DNA of 64,000 nt, taken from NCBI GenBank assembly GCA_963575745.1, contig CAUYUJ010020726.1, positions 802,969-866,968 on the forward strand, written 5' to 3'. Made by a program: the position numbers and the translations under genes. Positions 12,212 to 22,734 of the stretch are shown piece by piece. This DNA is from Prorocentrum cordatum (Eukaryota; Sar; Dinophyceae; Prorocentrales; Prorocentraceae). The stretch's first letter is position 1. Every line of letters starts with the position of its first letter. The notes under the pieces were generated by a model. It ran no database searches. It saw only the letters and a list, made by a program, of their open reading frames with translations, and was not told the origin of the DNA.

Positions 12212-13673
12212 GCCGGGCTTTCTGTGCGGGGACCGACCACTCCACGAGAACGTCGTCCGCCATGCCGCGCGGCGGTAGCTGGTGGAAGGCGGCCCTCAGA
12301 AGCGCGCCGCCGCGCCTCGGTTCGAAAAACTTGTCTTCCAGGCCCCCGGCCCCTGCGACCTCGAAGCCGAGGAGATCGCGCAGGTCGCGCAGCAGCTGGG
12401 GTTCGCTGGCGGCTAGACTCTGGGGAGCGCACCCGACCACGCACGTCGTCCACGGTCTACGTGGCGGCCGCAGAGCAGCCCATTGAACCGGCGGGCCCGC
12501 GGCATGCGCGAACGCTGCTGCAGCTAGGCGCGGCCGCCGAATGTCGTGCAATTGGGAATGACTGCGACCGCCTCGTCCTTGCCAGTGTCGAGCGCGAAGG
12601 AGACGCAGAACCTGCGATGCTCTGAGAGCAAGCCCGCCCAGTGAAACATTTTCTTCCAAACAATTTTGGCCAAGTTGAGGCGCCCCTTCGGGTGGGCGCT
12701 CGCGCCTGCCCGGGCCAACGCGGCGACGCCGTCGATGCCTTTCGCGTGCTCTTCTCATTCAGCTGGGTGGAAGCAGCCGCGCCAGAAGTGCGAGATCCCT
12801 GGCATCCACGGACTTTGCCGCCCTGCGCGACGCCGAAGTATAGCTGCTCGACAAAATCGCCAAGCTGACGCCAGACTCGGCGCACCAGAACTGAGAGCCC
12901 AGAGCCCCGGACAACTTCGAAACGCCCGCGCGCGGCTTGCGCGGCGACGACCACAGCTCGCCCTGGCGCGCAGACTGCCAGAGAGACGCGGCCGGCGTCT
13001 TGACGCTCTTGGCTTCCTTCAGGAGGTCGCTGACCTCGTCGGCGGGCCGCTTCGCGCGTGTCCACCAGGCGCCGCTCGGGGGGATGCGCCCGATCGCGGG
13101 GAACCCGCCGACGATCCCGGCATCGTCGTGGCGGGCCGCTGACACGGCGGCCTTGAGGAGCGGCCCCCGCAGGTGGCCGCGCATGCTTGACGCTCGCGGG
13201 CATGCTGCTTGCCCACCTCGCCTGCTCGCCGTTGGCTTGGAAGTGCTGTTTCCAGCTGGCGAGCTTGCGCCGCTGCTGCTGCTGAAAAGCAGAGAAGCCC
13301 GCGCCAAGCTTGGTCCTGAGCGACACGGCATCGCGGAGCGATTGTCCCCAGTTGCAGCCTGGTTCCGGGCGCGCGAACGGCATCGACTGAGACTGAGCCC
13401 GCGCCAACGTCGAGTCGCGGTCAGCTGGCGCGGCAGGCGGAGCGGCGGCAGCACGCTCGGGCGTCGTCCCAACCGCCGCGGTGCGGGTCCTGGCCGCTGC
13501 CGGGGGCCCTCCGGCAGCTGGGCACCCCTAGTGCTCGCGCTTGGGCGGCGCTGGCCCGCGGCCACGACACAGGGAGCGCTTGCGCTCTGCCCACCCGCCG
13601 TCGGCCCGGTCCTCCGCGCCGCGACCGCGCGACCAAGGGTGCCCGCCCATGGCGCTGCCCTTGCCGCCGGCAC
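12212..13673 (-). pseudogene. Degenerate reverse transcriptase (pol) of a dinoflagellate retroelement
   Basis: Minus-strand coding fragments follow pol order but change frame several times. GGFPAIGRIPPSGAWW (13063-13127) matches the pattern seen upstream of RT in these elements. FGVAQGGKVR (about 12810-12840) resembles the RT finger segment before the DD-containing SES motif, which is itself frameshifted. GIDGVAALARA (about 12700-12735) and CVSFALDTGKDEAVAVIP with TTFGG (12540-12615) lie where RT motifs A and B fall. LLGFEVAGAGG (12343-12373) and SVPAQKARQ (12215-12240) lie where RT thumb sequences fall. At 12211 it runs into the inverted-repeat structure. Frameshifts, stops and missing catalytic motifs mark it as dead. 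Family assignment is by motif pattern from memory. Confidence 0.6.
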
Positions 13674-13764
13674 GCTCCTCTAGGGCACGCTTGTCCCTGG
13701 CCTTGATCAGCTCCAGGCCGAGCGGCCGGATGTGGCTCGCGGGGCAGCTCTCCTGCGTCTTGGC

Positions 13765-14760
13765 TCAAAGCGGGCACTTGTGGTGGAATCTACACGACTT
13801 GCCACGCTCTTGCATGTCGCATTTGCCGGAAAAGTAGCTGAAGCAGAAGTGGACAGCATCTGGCTTCCACTTGGTGCTCCCGCCCGAGGTGCTGGACTCC
13901 GCATCCGCTGCATGGTTCTTCTTTGCCTGCGTCACAGGATCATCCTTGTCGGCCCGCATGGTCTTCTGCGAAGTCTTCTGGGTCCGTCTTCCTGCTCTGT
14001 TCGAGCTGGTCATAAGCCATGGCTCGCTTTTCTGCTTATGCCGGAGGGATCTTGGTGTCCGCGGCCGGCGGGATCGTGGTGTCCGGCGGGATGTTGAGCC
14101 GGCCGTGGGGCAGCCCACCCCAAGCGAATTTGATGAATCCGGACGTCTATTCAGCGAACGTGCGGCCTTCAAACCACGCCCAGCTGTCTTCCAACCCCTC
14201 CACAGCGCTGCTGTACGGGAGTGGTTTGTTGCATTTGGCCGCCGCTTCACACAGCTTCATCTGCTTCGTGGTGGGGTATGTCCTGAGAAGTGGTTCTGCT
14301 AGCCTGGCCTGTTTGATCGGCTTCCCGAAGTCGTCGGCGGGTTGTTCCTGCTCCTGCAACAGGGACAAGGCCGAGCCGCTCGACAGCGCAAGCGCAGCCT
14401 GGAACATGCGTAGTTGCTCTTGTGGGGCGTTCCTGGGGGCCGTAGTTGCAGGGCCCTGGGATGGCTCAGCTGCTCCAGCTGGTGCGGCAGGGCAGATCTT
14501 CTTCACGGCCTTCGCCATTGCCACCTGGGCGCCAGGTGGCGTCGTGACGGCCTCCTCCTGGAAACTTGGGCTCGGCCTCCAGTTAGCCGACAACTCGTGG
14601 ACAATGTCGGCGAAAGGGGTGAACTCTGCCAGCGTACGCAATTCGCCGAAGGACGCCAAGCGCGCTGCCAAGAATATGCCTGTCACCTCGTTGGCAATTT
14701 TGCCAGGCTCGCACGTGGCCTCGACGATCTCTGTGATCATAGCGTTGTCATCCGAGGGAC
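13765..14760 (-). pseudogene. Degenerate gag-like ORF with a CCCH-type zinc motif
   Basis: On the minus strand, 14760-14147 encodes a helical segment (VTGIFLAARLASFGELRTLA, then FQAALALSSGSALSLLQEQE) and ends at a stop. A second frame, 14180-13765, ends with a Cys/His motif: CFSYFSGKC, then DMQERGKSC, then RFHH (13775-13850). Gag-like proteins of dinoflagellate retroelements commonly carry a single such nucleic-acid-binding motif between the capsid-like part and pol. The position upstream of the pol remnant and the same strand fit one element. A frameshift separates the two halves. The element would span about 14.8 kb down to 5.6 kb including the insertion. Confidence 0.55.
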
Positions 14761-14979
14761 CCCCCCCGACCGGACGCCTGAAGAAGGAGAGACGCCTCGT
14801 GCTCCCCACGATCCCCCGCGAGAGCCATGCTGACGGAGGCACCGGCCGCGCGCGGGCGAGGCGGCCGAGGAGAGGGGGCGCGCTGGCGTAGTCGCGGCTC
14901 CCTCCTGTGCGCGAGCCCGAGCTGCGGGCGGAGGGGAGCAGGGAGCCAGCTGCAGATTCGGGGGTCCTGGAGACACTGG

Positions 14980-15131
14980 AAGGAGGAGGAGGAGGAGGAG
15001 GAGGAGGAGGAGGAGGAGGAGGAGGAGGAGGAGGAGGAGGAGGGAGGAGACACTGGAAGGAGGAGGAGGGGGAGGAGGAGGAGGAGGAGGAGGAGGAGGA
15101 GGAGGAGGAGGAGGAGGAGGGGGAGGAGGAG

Positions 15132-15165
<34 letters not shown>

Positions 15166-15220
15166 AGGACGAGGAGGAGAGGATGAGGAGGACGAGGACG
15201 AGGAGAAGGAGGAGGAGGAG
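14980..15220. repeat. GGA/GGAC polypurine tract
   Basis: There are two long GGA runs (14980-15042 and 15060-15135), separated by a repeated GGAGACACTGGAAGG, then GAC-containing variants. The acidic or Arg-rich frames are artefacts of the repeat. Confidence 0.85.
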
Positions 15221-15525
15221 GGACCGAGAATGTCCACGTGCTGTACCGGGCGTTGCACTTCGCTCATGTTCGGGCCAATGCACTGTCACGGATCGAGCGG
15301 GCTTTGGGCGTGATTCTTCACGGTGCTCGTTCTGTGCGTCTGTACCTTGAGGTTCTTGCCGCCTCGGACTGCTTCCGGCAGCGGCGCCCCGTGGAGGGCG
15401 TCCCCGGGGTGCCCGCATGGTGCCAGACGACCCCCAGGAGAGAGCCCCGATCTGTGGCTCGAAAGCCGAGCGGCCCTCCGCGGGAGTGACCGCGCGAGAG
15501 TCGAAGAAGAAAAAACGCCACACAC

Positions 15526-15740
15526 ATTACGATGCTCCAACCTACTTTAGCCTTGATCACCAGAAAGAATTTCGAGCGCCAAAGAAAGTAACGAAACTCA
15601 AGGGTTTTCACGTGTCGGGCCCTGGGAGACACTCGCCCGACACTGTTTCGACACTGCGTCGACACTCTTTTGACACTCTTCCGGGTGCTCGAAATTATGT
15701 CTGGGATGCGGTCCTGAAGTAGGATGGGGACAACGTTATT
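15526..15740. mobile_element. MITE-like element, family M4, copy 1
   Basis: The element is similar to 20018-20230 along its whole length, including CTTTAGCCTTGATCACCAGA, GTCGGGCCCTGGGAGACACT, an internal minisatellite of CGACACT units, and GGTGCTCGAAA. The ends are imperfect inverted repeats (TTACGATGCTCC against GGGGACAACGTTA). No ORF is present. Confidence 0.7.
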
Positions 15741-15939
15741 CATACAAATAAACCTTTGGCGCTCCGCGCGGATTTCTTTGATCCGCGCTGGGCCATTCGC
15801 AGGAATGTTGGAAAATTCACCGGAGCGCGAGCGCATGCATGTTTGAAGCCTGATGTTGCAAAACCGTGGGATGTCTCACGTATACGTTTTCGGGGCACTC
15901 GGTTTTTTAATCCCTATGACACCTTCTAGTGTTGAGGAT

Positions 15940-16850
15940 GTACGCATGTGCGCGCGCACGACGAAGAGCACGTGCGCACCTCGTGCCGCTTGTTCATGGA
16001 ATTATTGCGTCATCACGCGCGCAGAGGCGTTCGAGCGATGACGACATGCGCGCCTGAGAAACATGTTTGGTAGCATGTGCTGAAACTGTTGGCAAACCGA
16101 CGGTTTTCTTCAGAATCTGCAAGAGCGCGAACGTTGCTTGTTAAAAACTATGGTGTTGCCAAGCCACGTGTTGTTTTGTTTATATGGTTGCAGGACACTC
16201 GATTATGGGAAGCCTTACGAAACCAAATGTTTGTTCGTTCAGGATTGCGGCATGCGCGCGGGACGGCGCGCGCGTGTGCACTTCGTCCCGTTCTCTTTGG
16301 CGAGGGGTGTTTGAAAATAGCTGAACGTTGATACACTGGTGCGCGCGCATCGTAATGCTTGCAGAGGATCAAGCGGGGGATACCGGCTCTGCTGGGATAA
16401 ACGGCGTCCAATTGAGGATGGACAAGCATGCAGGACAAATGAAGACGCAATGTGCGAACGGGGGCCGCTAAGTCCGGGGGGGAGGGGTGGAGAGTTTATA
16501 TCTCTTGTCGAATGGAGACTCTATGTGGTGCAGTATGTGTGTTGCGGCACGCTCTACGCGGTGCATTCAATATGGTGCATTTCATGTCGTGCGATCTGCG
16601 TGGCTCGATCTTTGTCGTACACTCGGGGCGGCGACGGGGCGACCACGAGGCGGCGTGAGCGCGGAACCGTGAGGCCGCCACCCTGGCCCAGACGACGAGC
16701 GGCGACGGGCCAGCGACGGCGGGCACCGATCCGCCAGACCGCCACCCAGGCCCAGACGGCGGGGGGCGACGAGGCAGCGACGGGGCGGCGACGGCGAGCA
16801 CGGAACCGCCAGACCGCCACCCAGGCTCAGTTCTGTATAACAGGAGAACA
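15940..16850 (-). repeat. Composite dispersed repeat, minus-orientation copy
   Basis: The reverse complement matches the composite at 33590-34480 in order: a CGTCGCCGTCGCC minisatellite (here 16630-16830, about 72-base units), a C-rich block, then segments with TTTGGTAGCATG, GGACGAAGTGC and GCGCGCGCGT runs. A third, partial copy is at 43130-43510. Copies are diverged and I see no coding capacity. Confidence 0.65.
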
Positions 16851-17129
16851 AGCCATTCCGAGTGCAAGAGCGCTGTTGCGGGAGAGAAGCCCGCAGGTGG
16901 GGCGGGGAATAGTCGAACGCTTGGCCTGGCAGCCGTTTTGCGTGAGAGGTCTTCGCAATTTACGCAGGCGTCGTGCTGGTGCCCCAACGCAGGCTGCGCT
17001 ATTGGCTTGGACGGCCACGATCGCTTGGTGAAAACACTGAGGCACATGGCCGCGCTCGGCCCAACGGGGGCTACATGTTTGGGCAAGTCGGCCACGATCC
17101 TTTTTCTAAGCTTGCGACGCAAGTGGCCG

Positions 17130-17455
17130 TTCTCTCACCCCTCCCCCAGCTGCTCCTCGACACGCCCCTCCTACTCCTCGACACGCCCCTCTCACTACTC
17201 CTCCTCCTACTGCTACTCCTCCTGCCCCGCCACCTCCTACTCCTCGACACGCCTCTTCACCTCTGCTGCTGTGAGGGTGCTTCGGTGGGGTAACGGGAGG
17301 CGGGCCAGGCGAAGCTGCGGAGGAGGAGGAGGAGGAGGAGGAGGAGGAGGAGAAGGGAGGCGGAGGAGGAGGAGGAGGAGGAGGAGGAGGAGGAGGAGGA
17401 GGAGGAGGAGGGGGGAGTAGGAGGAGGAGGAGGAGGAGGAGGAGGAGGACAAGGC
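17130..17455. repeat. CTCCTCGACACGCC minisatellite and GGA tract
   Basis: Three to four units of CTCCTCGACACGCCCCT lie at 17150-17255. A long GGA run follows from 17318 to 17450. No gene is seen. Confidence 0.8.
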
Positions 17456-17514
17456 TAGGGCGAAACTTTGCCCAACGACTCTGCGCCCCCAGGTCGGCCG
17501 GCGGTGGCTCGGGA

Positions 17515-17760
17515 GTGTTCCGCTGGTGTTCCGTGGTGTCCCGTGGCGCTGTGTCCCGTGGTGTCCCGTAGTGTCTCGTTGTGTCCCGTGGTGTCCCGTG
17601 GCGCGGTGTCCCGTGAGGTCGATCGTGAGATAAATAATGAGATCGATAGTGAGTCCGATGCAAAAGTCGGTACATCGAGTAGTAGTGAGATGGATAGGTA
17701 GAGGGATATCGATCGTGTAGTGAGATCACAATTTGTAGATAGAGAGTGAGATCCGAGGGT
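17515..17760. repeat. GTGTCCCGTG minisatellite followed by GAT/GAG repeats
   Basis: A roughly 10-base unit, GGTGTCCCGT, is repeated about ten times (17520-17610). It is followed by a degenerate GATCGATAGTGAG array (17618-17755). Confidence 0.8.
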
Positions 17761-18104
17761 AGACGGCCAAACAGGTGCTCCGTGGTGCCCAACTCGTTTC
17801 AACAGAATCCGATCCGACCCCAATCGCACACCGAAAGCCAAACTCCCCCCACCACAACCTACTTCTCACCCGAAGGGTGGTCGTATAGGCAGTTTAGGTT
17901 CGGGTGGGGCCTCAGGGGTTTGTGGAGACTTCTGGAGGAGGAGGGGGGGAGGGAGGGAGGGATCTTGCTGCCTCCTCCATTCTCTCGGCCCCCCGAGCGG
18001 CTCCTCGCCGCAGGGGCCAGATCCTCGCCAGGGTCCTGGCCAGAGCGCGCCCCGAGAGGTGTGCGCGGGGCGCCCTGTTGGCGGAGCGAGCCTTCCGCTT
18101 TGGG

Positions 18105-18265
18105 ACCTCGGAGCAAGGGCTCCCTCGAGGGCGCGAAGTTATTCGCGCTTCGCGGTCCTCGTTCCTTCTCCCCCTCCTCCTCGTCCTCCTCTTCTCCCCC
18201 TTGGGGGGCGGCGCGAGAGCGCGAAGTTATTCGCGCTTCGCGCAGCGCGAAGCGCGAACTTAGGA
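18105..18265. repeat. Palindromic repeat GCGCGAAGTTATTCGCGCTTCGCG, two copies
   Basis: The core GCGAAGTTATTCGCGCTTCG occurs at about 18133 and 18213, separated by CTC-rich sequence. A further inverted GCGAAGCGCGAACTT follows. A related GGGCGCGAAGATAGCC stretch lies near 54262. These are small hairpin-forming repeats; no function is assigned. Confidence 0.6.
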
Positions 18266-18755
18266 GCCCTTGGAGACGCCTCCTGGGTGTGGCGGCTTTC
18301 CCGTAAATGTTTCCAGGTATTCCTTGGTTTGGGTGGTCTGTTTCCTGGGTTTTCCTGGTTTGGCTGGTGTGTTCCAGGTTTGGGTGGTATCTTCTTGGCG
18401 AGAAGTTTCCTTGGTTCTGCTGGTGTGTTTCCAGGTTTGGCGGCTGTCTTGTAGATGCTGCGCGGCCGGAGCCGATTGGCCGAGGACGTATGGCCGACGG
18501 CCGTCAGAAATGCTGGAATCGAGGGCCGCCGGAAGCTCCAGAATTCCCAGAATCGAGGGCCGCATCGGTCGTTGAAAGTTTGCGGGGCTCCCACATCCCA
18601 ATCTATGGAAAGGGCCGTCCTATCTCAAGGACCGAGTGGTTTTCCCTCCCCCTTGATGTTCAGGGGGGCGGGTATCCAATAGATTTCCACGGTCGTCCTG
18701 CTTCATGTTTCTACCCACCTCTTCCGACCAGTTGGTATCCTGAACCAATCGCATC
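18266..18755. other. No gene recognised; TTGGGTGGT-type degenerate repeat
   Basis: A loose repeat of GGTTTGGGTGGT / TTCCTGGTTTGGCTGG occupies 18315-18450. The rest is non-repetitive, with an open plus-strand frame that shows no recognisable domain. Confidence 0.5.
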
Positions 18756-18759
18756 ATGG

Positions 18760-18943
18760 TACTCCAGATTTCGTAATAAAGGGAGGGGGGTCTCATTTCG
18801 GGGGGGGTCTCTTCCAGGCTATCTTGGAGGGCCTGGGGGGGTCTGGGGACGATGTTTTGGAGGGTTCTCCCACGGGGGAGGTCTGAAATGGCTTGTCTTG
18901 GAGGGTCCAGACCCCCTCCCTTTTATTACGAAATCTGGAGTAT
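18760..18943. mobile_element. Foldback element with strong terminal inverted repeats
   Basis: The left end TACTCCAGATTTCGTAATAA is matched by the right end TTATTACGAAATCTGGAGTA without mismatch. Inward extensions GGGAGGGGGGTCT and AGACCCCCTCCC continue the pairing. It is about 184 bases with a G-rich interior and no ORF. No second copy was seen in the window. Confidence 0.8.
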
Positions 18944-19101
18944 CTCTTTTAGATTTTTTGATGCCTTGCGTTCTTCCGTGCCCTTGGCCCGCTGGTGTCG
19001 TGCGGCTCTTCGGCGCGTGCTGCTGCCCGTGGGCGGGCAAGAGCAGGCAGAGGGGCCGAAGCTTGACCCGCGCGCCTCACGCGGCCTTGCCTTGGTCTGG
19101 C

Positions 19102-19262
19102 TCAGGAGGGAAAGAAACACACAGACACAATTAATCGGCGATCCCCCAGAAAATATGAGAAAATATGGGAAGCGGGGGTGAAGACAAAATCCTAGAAAAT
19201 ATGAGAAAGTATGAGAAATCTTTTTATTTGTGTGTATTTATTTGTGTGTCCCAGGGCCCCTT
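19102..19262 (+). mobile_element. Introner-like repeat, family A, copy 1
   Basis: The element starts TCAGGAGGGAAAGAAACACA, then carries GACACAATTAATCG, two AT-rich halves with AGAAAATATGRGAA, and ends TTTGTGTGTCCCAGGGCCCC. If it is an intron, the donor would be AG|GA and the acceptor CCCAG|GG. Identically ordered copies lie at 19921, 21082, 22299 (partial), 47970, 48243, 58073, 58323, 60222 (partial) and 60343, all in the same orientation. Confidence 0.75.
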
Positions 19263-19318
19263 CACTGCCTCGCGATGGAGAAGGAGCTCACCGCTTGGTT
19301 CGGCGGCGGGCCAGGGGG

Positions 19319-19430
19319 GGGGAAGTGAGAGGGGGCGGTCCTTCTCCGAAAGCTCGGACGCCCCCCCCCGGCCTTCCGAGAAATGGTCTGCGGCGTCCCC
19401 TCCCCGAAGACACCAGCAACCTCTCGGGCC
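19319..19430. mobile_element. Foldback element, family M5, copy 1 (decayed)
   Basis: GAAGTGAGAGGGGGCGGTCC, CTTCTCCGAAAGCTCGGA and GGCCTTCCGAGAAATGGTC match the better copy at 44650-44830. The right terminal repeat is not clear here. Confidence 0.5.
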
Positions 19431-19432
19431 GG

Positions 19433-19800
19433 ACGAAAGGGGGGGGGATTGGGAAAGGGGGGGCTGCGAAGTCTGCTGCATGCCGCCGGCTTCGGCCCCA
19501 CCGAGGGGCCTAGTCCTCGATACACAGCCGCCTCCGGCGCCGGGCGGCGCCAGGAAAATCAGCCACGTGAGCTGATTCTCAAACCCCCCCTTTGCAACCC
19601 TAAAACAGGGCTAGGATCGGGATAAATCGCTCCAGAGCGTTCAGGAGCGCTCTCAGAGCGTTCCGGAACGCTCTGGAGCGGCCGCGGCGCCCAGTACATC
19701 CTCCAAACCCGCCGATTCTCAGAGGTTTCGAGTTATCCCGATCCGATTTTGTCCCGATCTTCGCGTCGTTTTAGCAACCCCCCCTTGTCGCCCGACCCGA
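19433..19800 (+). mobile_element. Introner-like repeat, family B, copy 1, with a nested hairpin
   Basis: It starts CGAAAGGGGGGGGGATTGGG, contains CTGCTGCATGC, a palindromic GGCGCCGG core and ACGTGAGCTGATTCTCA, and ends near CCCCCCCTTGTCGCCCGAC. The 3' part is interrupted by about 180 bases (19600-19780) that contain a long hairpin centred near 19655 (GCTCCAGAGCGTT...AACGCTCTGGAGC) and an outer inverted pair GATCGGGATAA/TTATCCCGATC. Other copies: 55090-55417 (+), 48966-49215 (-), 45041-45175 (-, decayed). Confidence 0.65.
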
Positions 19801-19920
19801 CACGGGCCAGCTGTCGGAACGACAGCGAGGCCCTCTCGCTCGCCGCCGACTGGCGAAGAAGGTGGCCCGCGGCATGCGGCCCTCGTCGGGCCCACTCCTG
19901 AGCCCCGCGGCCGCCCGAAC

Positions 19921-20301
19921 TCGGGAGGGACCAAAAGCACACGGACACAAGGCATCGTCGATTCCCAGGAAAGATGTGCAAAGATATGGGAAGTGGGGGG
20001 GAAGACGAACATCTAGAATTATGATGTTCCAACTTGCTTTAGCCTTGATCACCAGACAGAGTTCCGAGCACCAGCGAAAAATGCCGAAACTCGAAGGTTT
20101 CCACGCGTCGGGCCCTGGGAGACACTCGCCCGACACTCTTTCGACACTCGTTCGACACTCTTTCGACACATTCCGGGTGCTCGAAACTATTCTTGGGATG
20201 TGGTCCTTAAGTAGGATGGGGACAACATAAACCCAGAACATATGGGAAAGTATGGGGAATCTTGTTACTTGTGTCTATTTGTTTGTGTGTCCCAGGGCCC
20301 C
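19921..20301 (+). mobile_element. Introner-like repeat, family A, copy 2, interrupted by an M4 element
   Basis: The left part (GGGAGGGACCAAAAGCACAC, GGCATCGTCGATTCCCAGGA) and the right part (ACCCAGAACATATGGGAAAG, TTTGTGTGTCCCAGGGCCCC) are the two halves of family A. They are separated by the M4 element at 20018-20230. This gives a clear order of events: family A first, M4 second. Confidence 0.75.
20018..20230. mobile_element. MITE-like element, family M4, copy 2, nested in family A
   Basis: It carries the same landmarks as 15526-15740, with ends TTATGATGTTCC and GGGGACAACATAA forming imperfect inverted repeats. Its insertion into family A defines its outer limits better than the first copy does. 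Confidence 0.75.
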
Positions 20302-20548
20302 TTGGACAAACAGGATTCGGCACGACAGCTTCGTTTTGGTCCTGGGGGACGCCCCAGTGTATCCGGGCCCCCATTACCCCCTCTGGACCCATTCCCTTCG
20401 TGGCATTTGGATTGACAACTCCTTGCAATCATTCCGGAAGGACGCAGAGGAAGAGGAGGAGGACGAGGAAGCCAAGGACGAGGCGCGCCGATGTTACATC
20501 CTGACCATCGCTTTGTACCTATGCATGTGGCAGCGATGGAAGGAATGA
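20302..20548 (+). CDS. Possible terminal exon with acidic stretch (uncertain)
   Basis: Directly after the family A copy, the plus strand stays open to a stop at 20546-20548. It encodes a mixed-composition stretch (FVLVLGDAPVYPGPHYPLWT), a Glu/Asp run and a hydrophobic end (CYILTIALYLCMWQRWKE). If family A is spliced with its CCCAG acceptor, this would be the exon that follows. I recognise no domain. A chance frame cannot be excluded, because the acidic run derives from a GAGGAAGAGGAGG tract. No upstream exon could be joined convincingly. Confidence 0.25.
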
Positions 20549-21081
20549 TGGTACGTTACATGGCATGCTGCTGATCAGGGAGGTCAGCGTTGCAGATCTC
20601 TCTTCCAGCTGCTGCCGCACGTGTGATCTGGTCTGTTCGGTCATCTCGGATCTGCGAGATTGCGTCAGTCCCTTGGACCGTCTCCTGGAATTTCCTGATG
20701 GCTGGAGCGTGCTCCCATTCCTCCCCTCCTCGACCTCTCCGTGCCAGTCTTGGCCTGGCAGCGCAGCAGGCGCTCGGTGGCGGGATGCAGCCGTGCGCAG
20801 CCGCGCCACCTCGCCGAATCCCACTGTTGGCGTGGGATGTCGGCGCAAAGTTCAGCATCGTCCAGGTGCCGGGGTCCTCGCCCCCATCGCCACCGCAATG
20901 TCCAGCGAGTCTCGGCGGACAGTTCGTGTTCATCGATTGCTTCGATTGATTCGACCGGTTGGCTTGTGGATTGCTCTGCTGCGCTGCGATGGCATGCTTT
21001 GCCGAGGCGCCGCCTGGGCGCGGCTTCTTCCTGTTCGTCCTGCCCTGTCCTGTGCTGTCCAGTCCTGTTAGTGAGGAAGTC
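20549..21081. other. No gene recognised between two family A copies
   Basis: The sequence is non-repetitive. A part near 20790-20890 resembles 21290-21370 (CCACTGTTGGCGTGGG against GCACTGTTGTCGTGGGC), suggesting an old duplication around the family A copy at 21082. No domain is seen in any frame. Confidence 0.4.
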
Positions 21082-21240
21082 TCAGGAGGGAAAACAACAC
21101 ACAGACAGAATTAATCGTCGATTCCCCAGAAAATATTGGAAACTATGGGAAGTGGTGGGGAAGACAAAAACCTAGAAAATATAGGCAAATTTGCAAATAT
21201 TTTCATTTGTGTGTATTTATTTGTGTGTCCTGGGGCCTCT
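21082..21240 (+). mobile_element. Introner-like repeat, family A, copy 3
   Basis: It runs from TCAGGAGGGAAAACAACACA to TTTGTGTGTCCTGGGGCCTC. In this copy the acceptor CCCAG has changed to CCTGG, so it might no longer be removed at that site. Confidence 0.75.
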
Positions 21241-22298
21241 TCAAAGTCGCGCTGGGGGAAGTCAAGCGCAGGCGCGTCCTGCAGCCGTGCGCACTCCCGC
21301 CCCCTCGCTGGATTGCACTGTTGTCGTGGGCTCGGGCAGGAAGTTCGGCAGCGCCGAGGTGCATCGGGTCGACGTCCCTGGGGGAATCGGCGCCGATAGC
21401 GGTCCCAGGGGGATCGGTAACCCTCGCGTTTCTGGATCTCGTCTGTCGGAACGCCGCCGACGCACGACGTCGCCGGCGAGGAGCGCACATGTTCCTCCAG
21501 TGGGTTTACGTCCGCTGTGTCGAGGACGCCATGCACTCCGTGGACGTCGATGTTATTTTGATGTCCAGGGCGGGGTTGCAAGGGTGTCTGCGGTTCGGTG
21601 CTTTCGGCAGCCTTGCAGCCAGTTGCATTCGGTCGGTCCGGTGCAGTCGGTTGTTGCGTCATCGCTACGTCGGTGCGTCCTTCTCGGCCGTTGCTTGGGT
21701 TTCGGCCAGTTTCGCACATGAAAGTTCACCTATTTTCACAGAGGCCCCTCCTGGCGATCGGCGGCAACCCTGAGGTGACTACCCTTGGCTGGGGGTGGAG
21801 AAGGAGGAGGAGGAGGAGGAGGAGGAGGAGGAGGAGGAGGAGGAGGAGGAGGAGGAGTGCTCGGTGTGCGCACGGAGCCGAACGACGCGCGCACCGAGCC
21901 GCAAACCTCGCCGAAGGACCAGGGGGCCTCTGAGAGGCCCCGCCGCCCTCTGGGAAGGCGTCCTCCCTCCTCCCTCCCCCCTCCTCGCTCGCCGCTCCCC
22001 CCTCCTCGCTCGCTCCCCCCTCCTCGTTCTCCCCCCTCCTCGCTCCCCCCTCCTCGCTCCCCCCTCCTCGAGCGTTCCCCCCTCCTCGCTCCCCCCTCCT
22101 CGCTCCCCCCTCCTCGCGCGCCCTCCGACTCCCGAGAGGCTGCCGCCGGCCTCCTCCCGATGCCGCGGCGCCCCGCGCCCCCTGTGCCAGGGCGCGCGCC
22201 CCTTCAGGGCCAGGGCGCCGGGGCGGCGGCCCGACCCGGGCGCGCCCGCGTGGCCTTTCTGGTTGCGGGGAGAGCTTCTCGGGTTGCGGGGAGAGCTT
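21241..22298. other. GGA tract and CCCCCCTCCTCGCTC minisatellite, no gene recognised
   Basis: A GGA run lies at 21798-21856. A minisatellite of CTCCCCCCTCCTCG units lies at 21990-22125. A 26-base tandem pair GGTTGCGGGGAGAGCTTCTC lies at 22260-22310. Confidence 0.6.
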
Positions 22299-22380
22299 CT
22301 CGGGCCGGGGGAAAGAAACACACGGACTCAATCAATCGTCGAATCCCAGAAAATATGGGAAGTGGGCGGGAAGATTCGAG
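22299..22380 (+). mobile_element. Introner-like repeat, family A, 5' half only
   Basis: GGGGGAAAGAAACACACGGA, CAATCAATCGTCGAATCCCA and GAAAATATGGGAAGTGGGCG match the left half of family A. The right half with the CCCAG end is missing. Confidence 0.65.
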
Positions 22381-22395
22381 GGGGTCCAAAGAGGG

Positions 22396-22530
22396 GGGTG
22401 ATGCCTAGGGGGGGGGGATATCATGGCGAGGGCCATGATATTTCCCAGATTTCAGGGCGCCCTCGCCTTGTTTCATTACGTCCCTGGCCCCCCCGCTCTT
22501 CTTCTCGGGCCGGGGATGGACCAACATGTC
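22396..22530. mobile_element. Dispersed repeat, family M8, copy 1
   Basis: GGGGGTGATGCCTAGGGGGG, then ATATCATGGCGAGGGCCATG, CCCAGATTTCAGGGCGCC and CGTCCCTGGCCCCCC. It is closely similar to 49648-49820 and 61618-61800. It contains a short hairpin (CATGGCGAGGGCCATG). Confidence 0.65.
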
Positions 22531-22537
22531 CGTCGTT

Positions 22538-22734
22538 AGGGGGACAAAAAGGGACATAAACATGAAAGCTCGGAGATCCGCGCGGATTTCTCGGATCGGC
22601 GCTGGGGCCCCCCGGCGGCGCCTCCGGCGCCGTCCTTGGCGCGCTCCGCGCGCCAGGGAGGGGGGTCCAGCGCCGATCCGAGAAATCTGGGCGGACCTCC
22701 GAGTTTTTATGTTTATGTCACTTTTTGTTCCCCT
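22538..22734. mobile_element. Foldback/MITE-like element, family M3, copy 1
   Basis: The left end GGGGGACAAAAAGGGACATA is paired with the right end ATGTCACTTTTTGTTCCCC. Further inward, GGATTTCTCGGATCGGCGCT pairs with AGCGCCGATCCGAGAAATC, flanking a GGCGCCTCCGGCGCC core. Other copies lie at about 31944-32130 and 60630-60760. No ORF is present. Confidence 0.8.

Noticed and set aside
13765-13860. CCCH motif as a stand-alone zinc-finger gene
   Set aside because: It follows a gag-like frame and precedes pol remnants on the same strand, so a retroelement origin explains it better.
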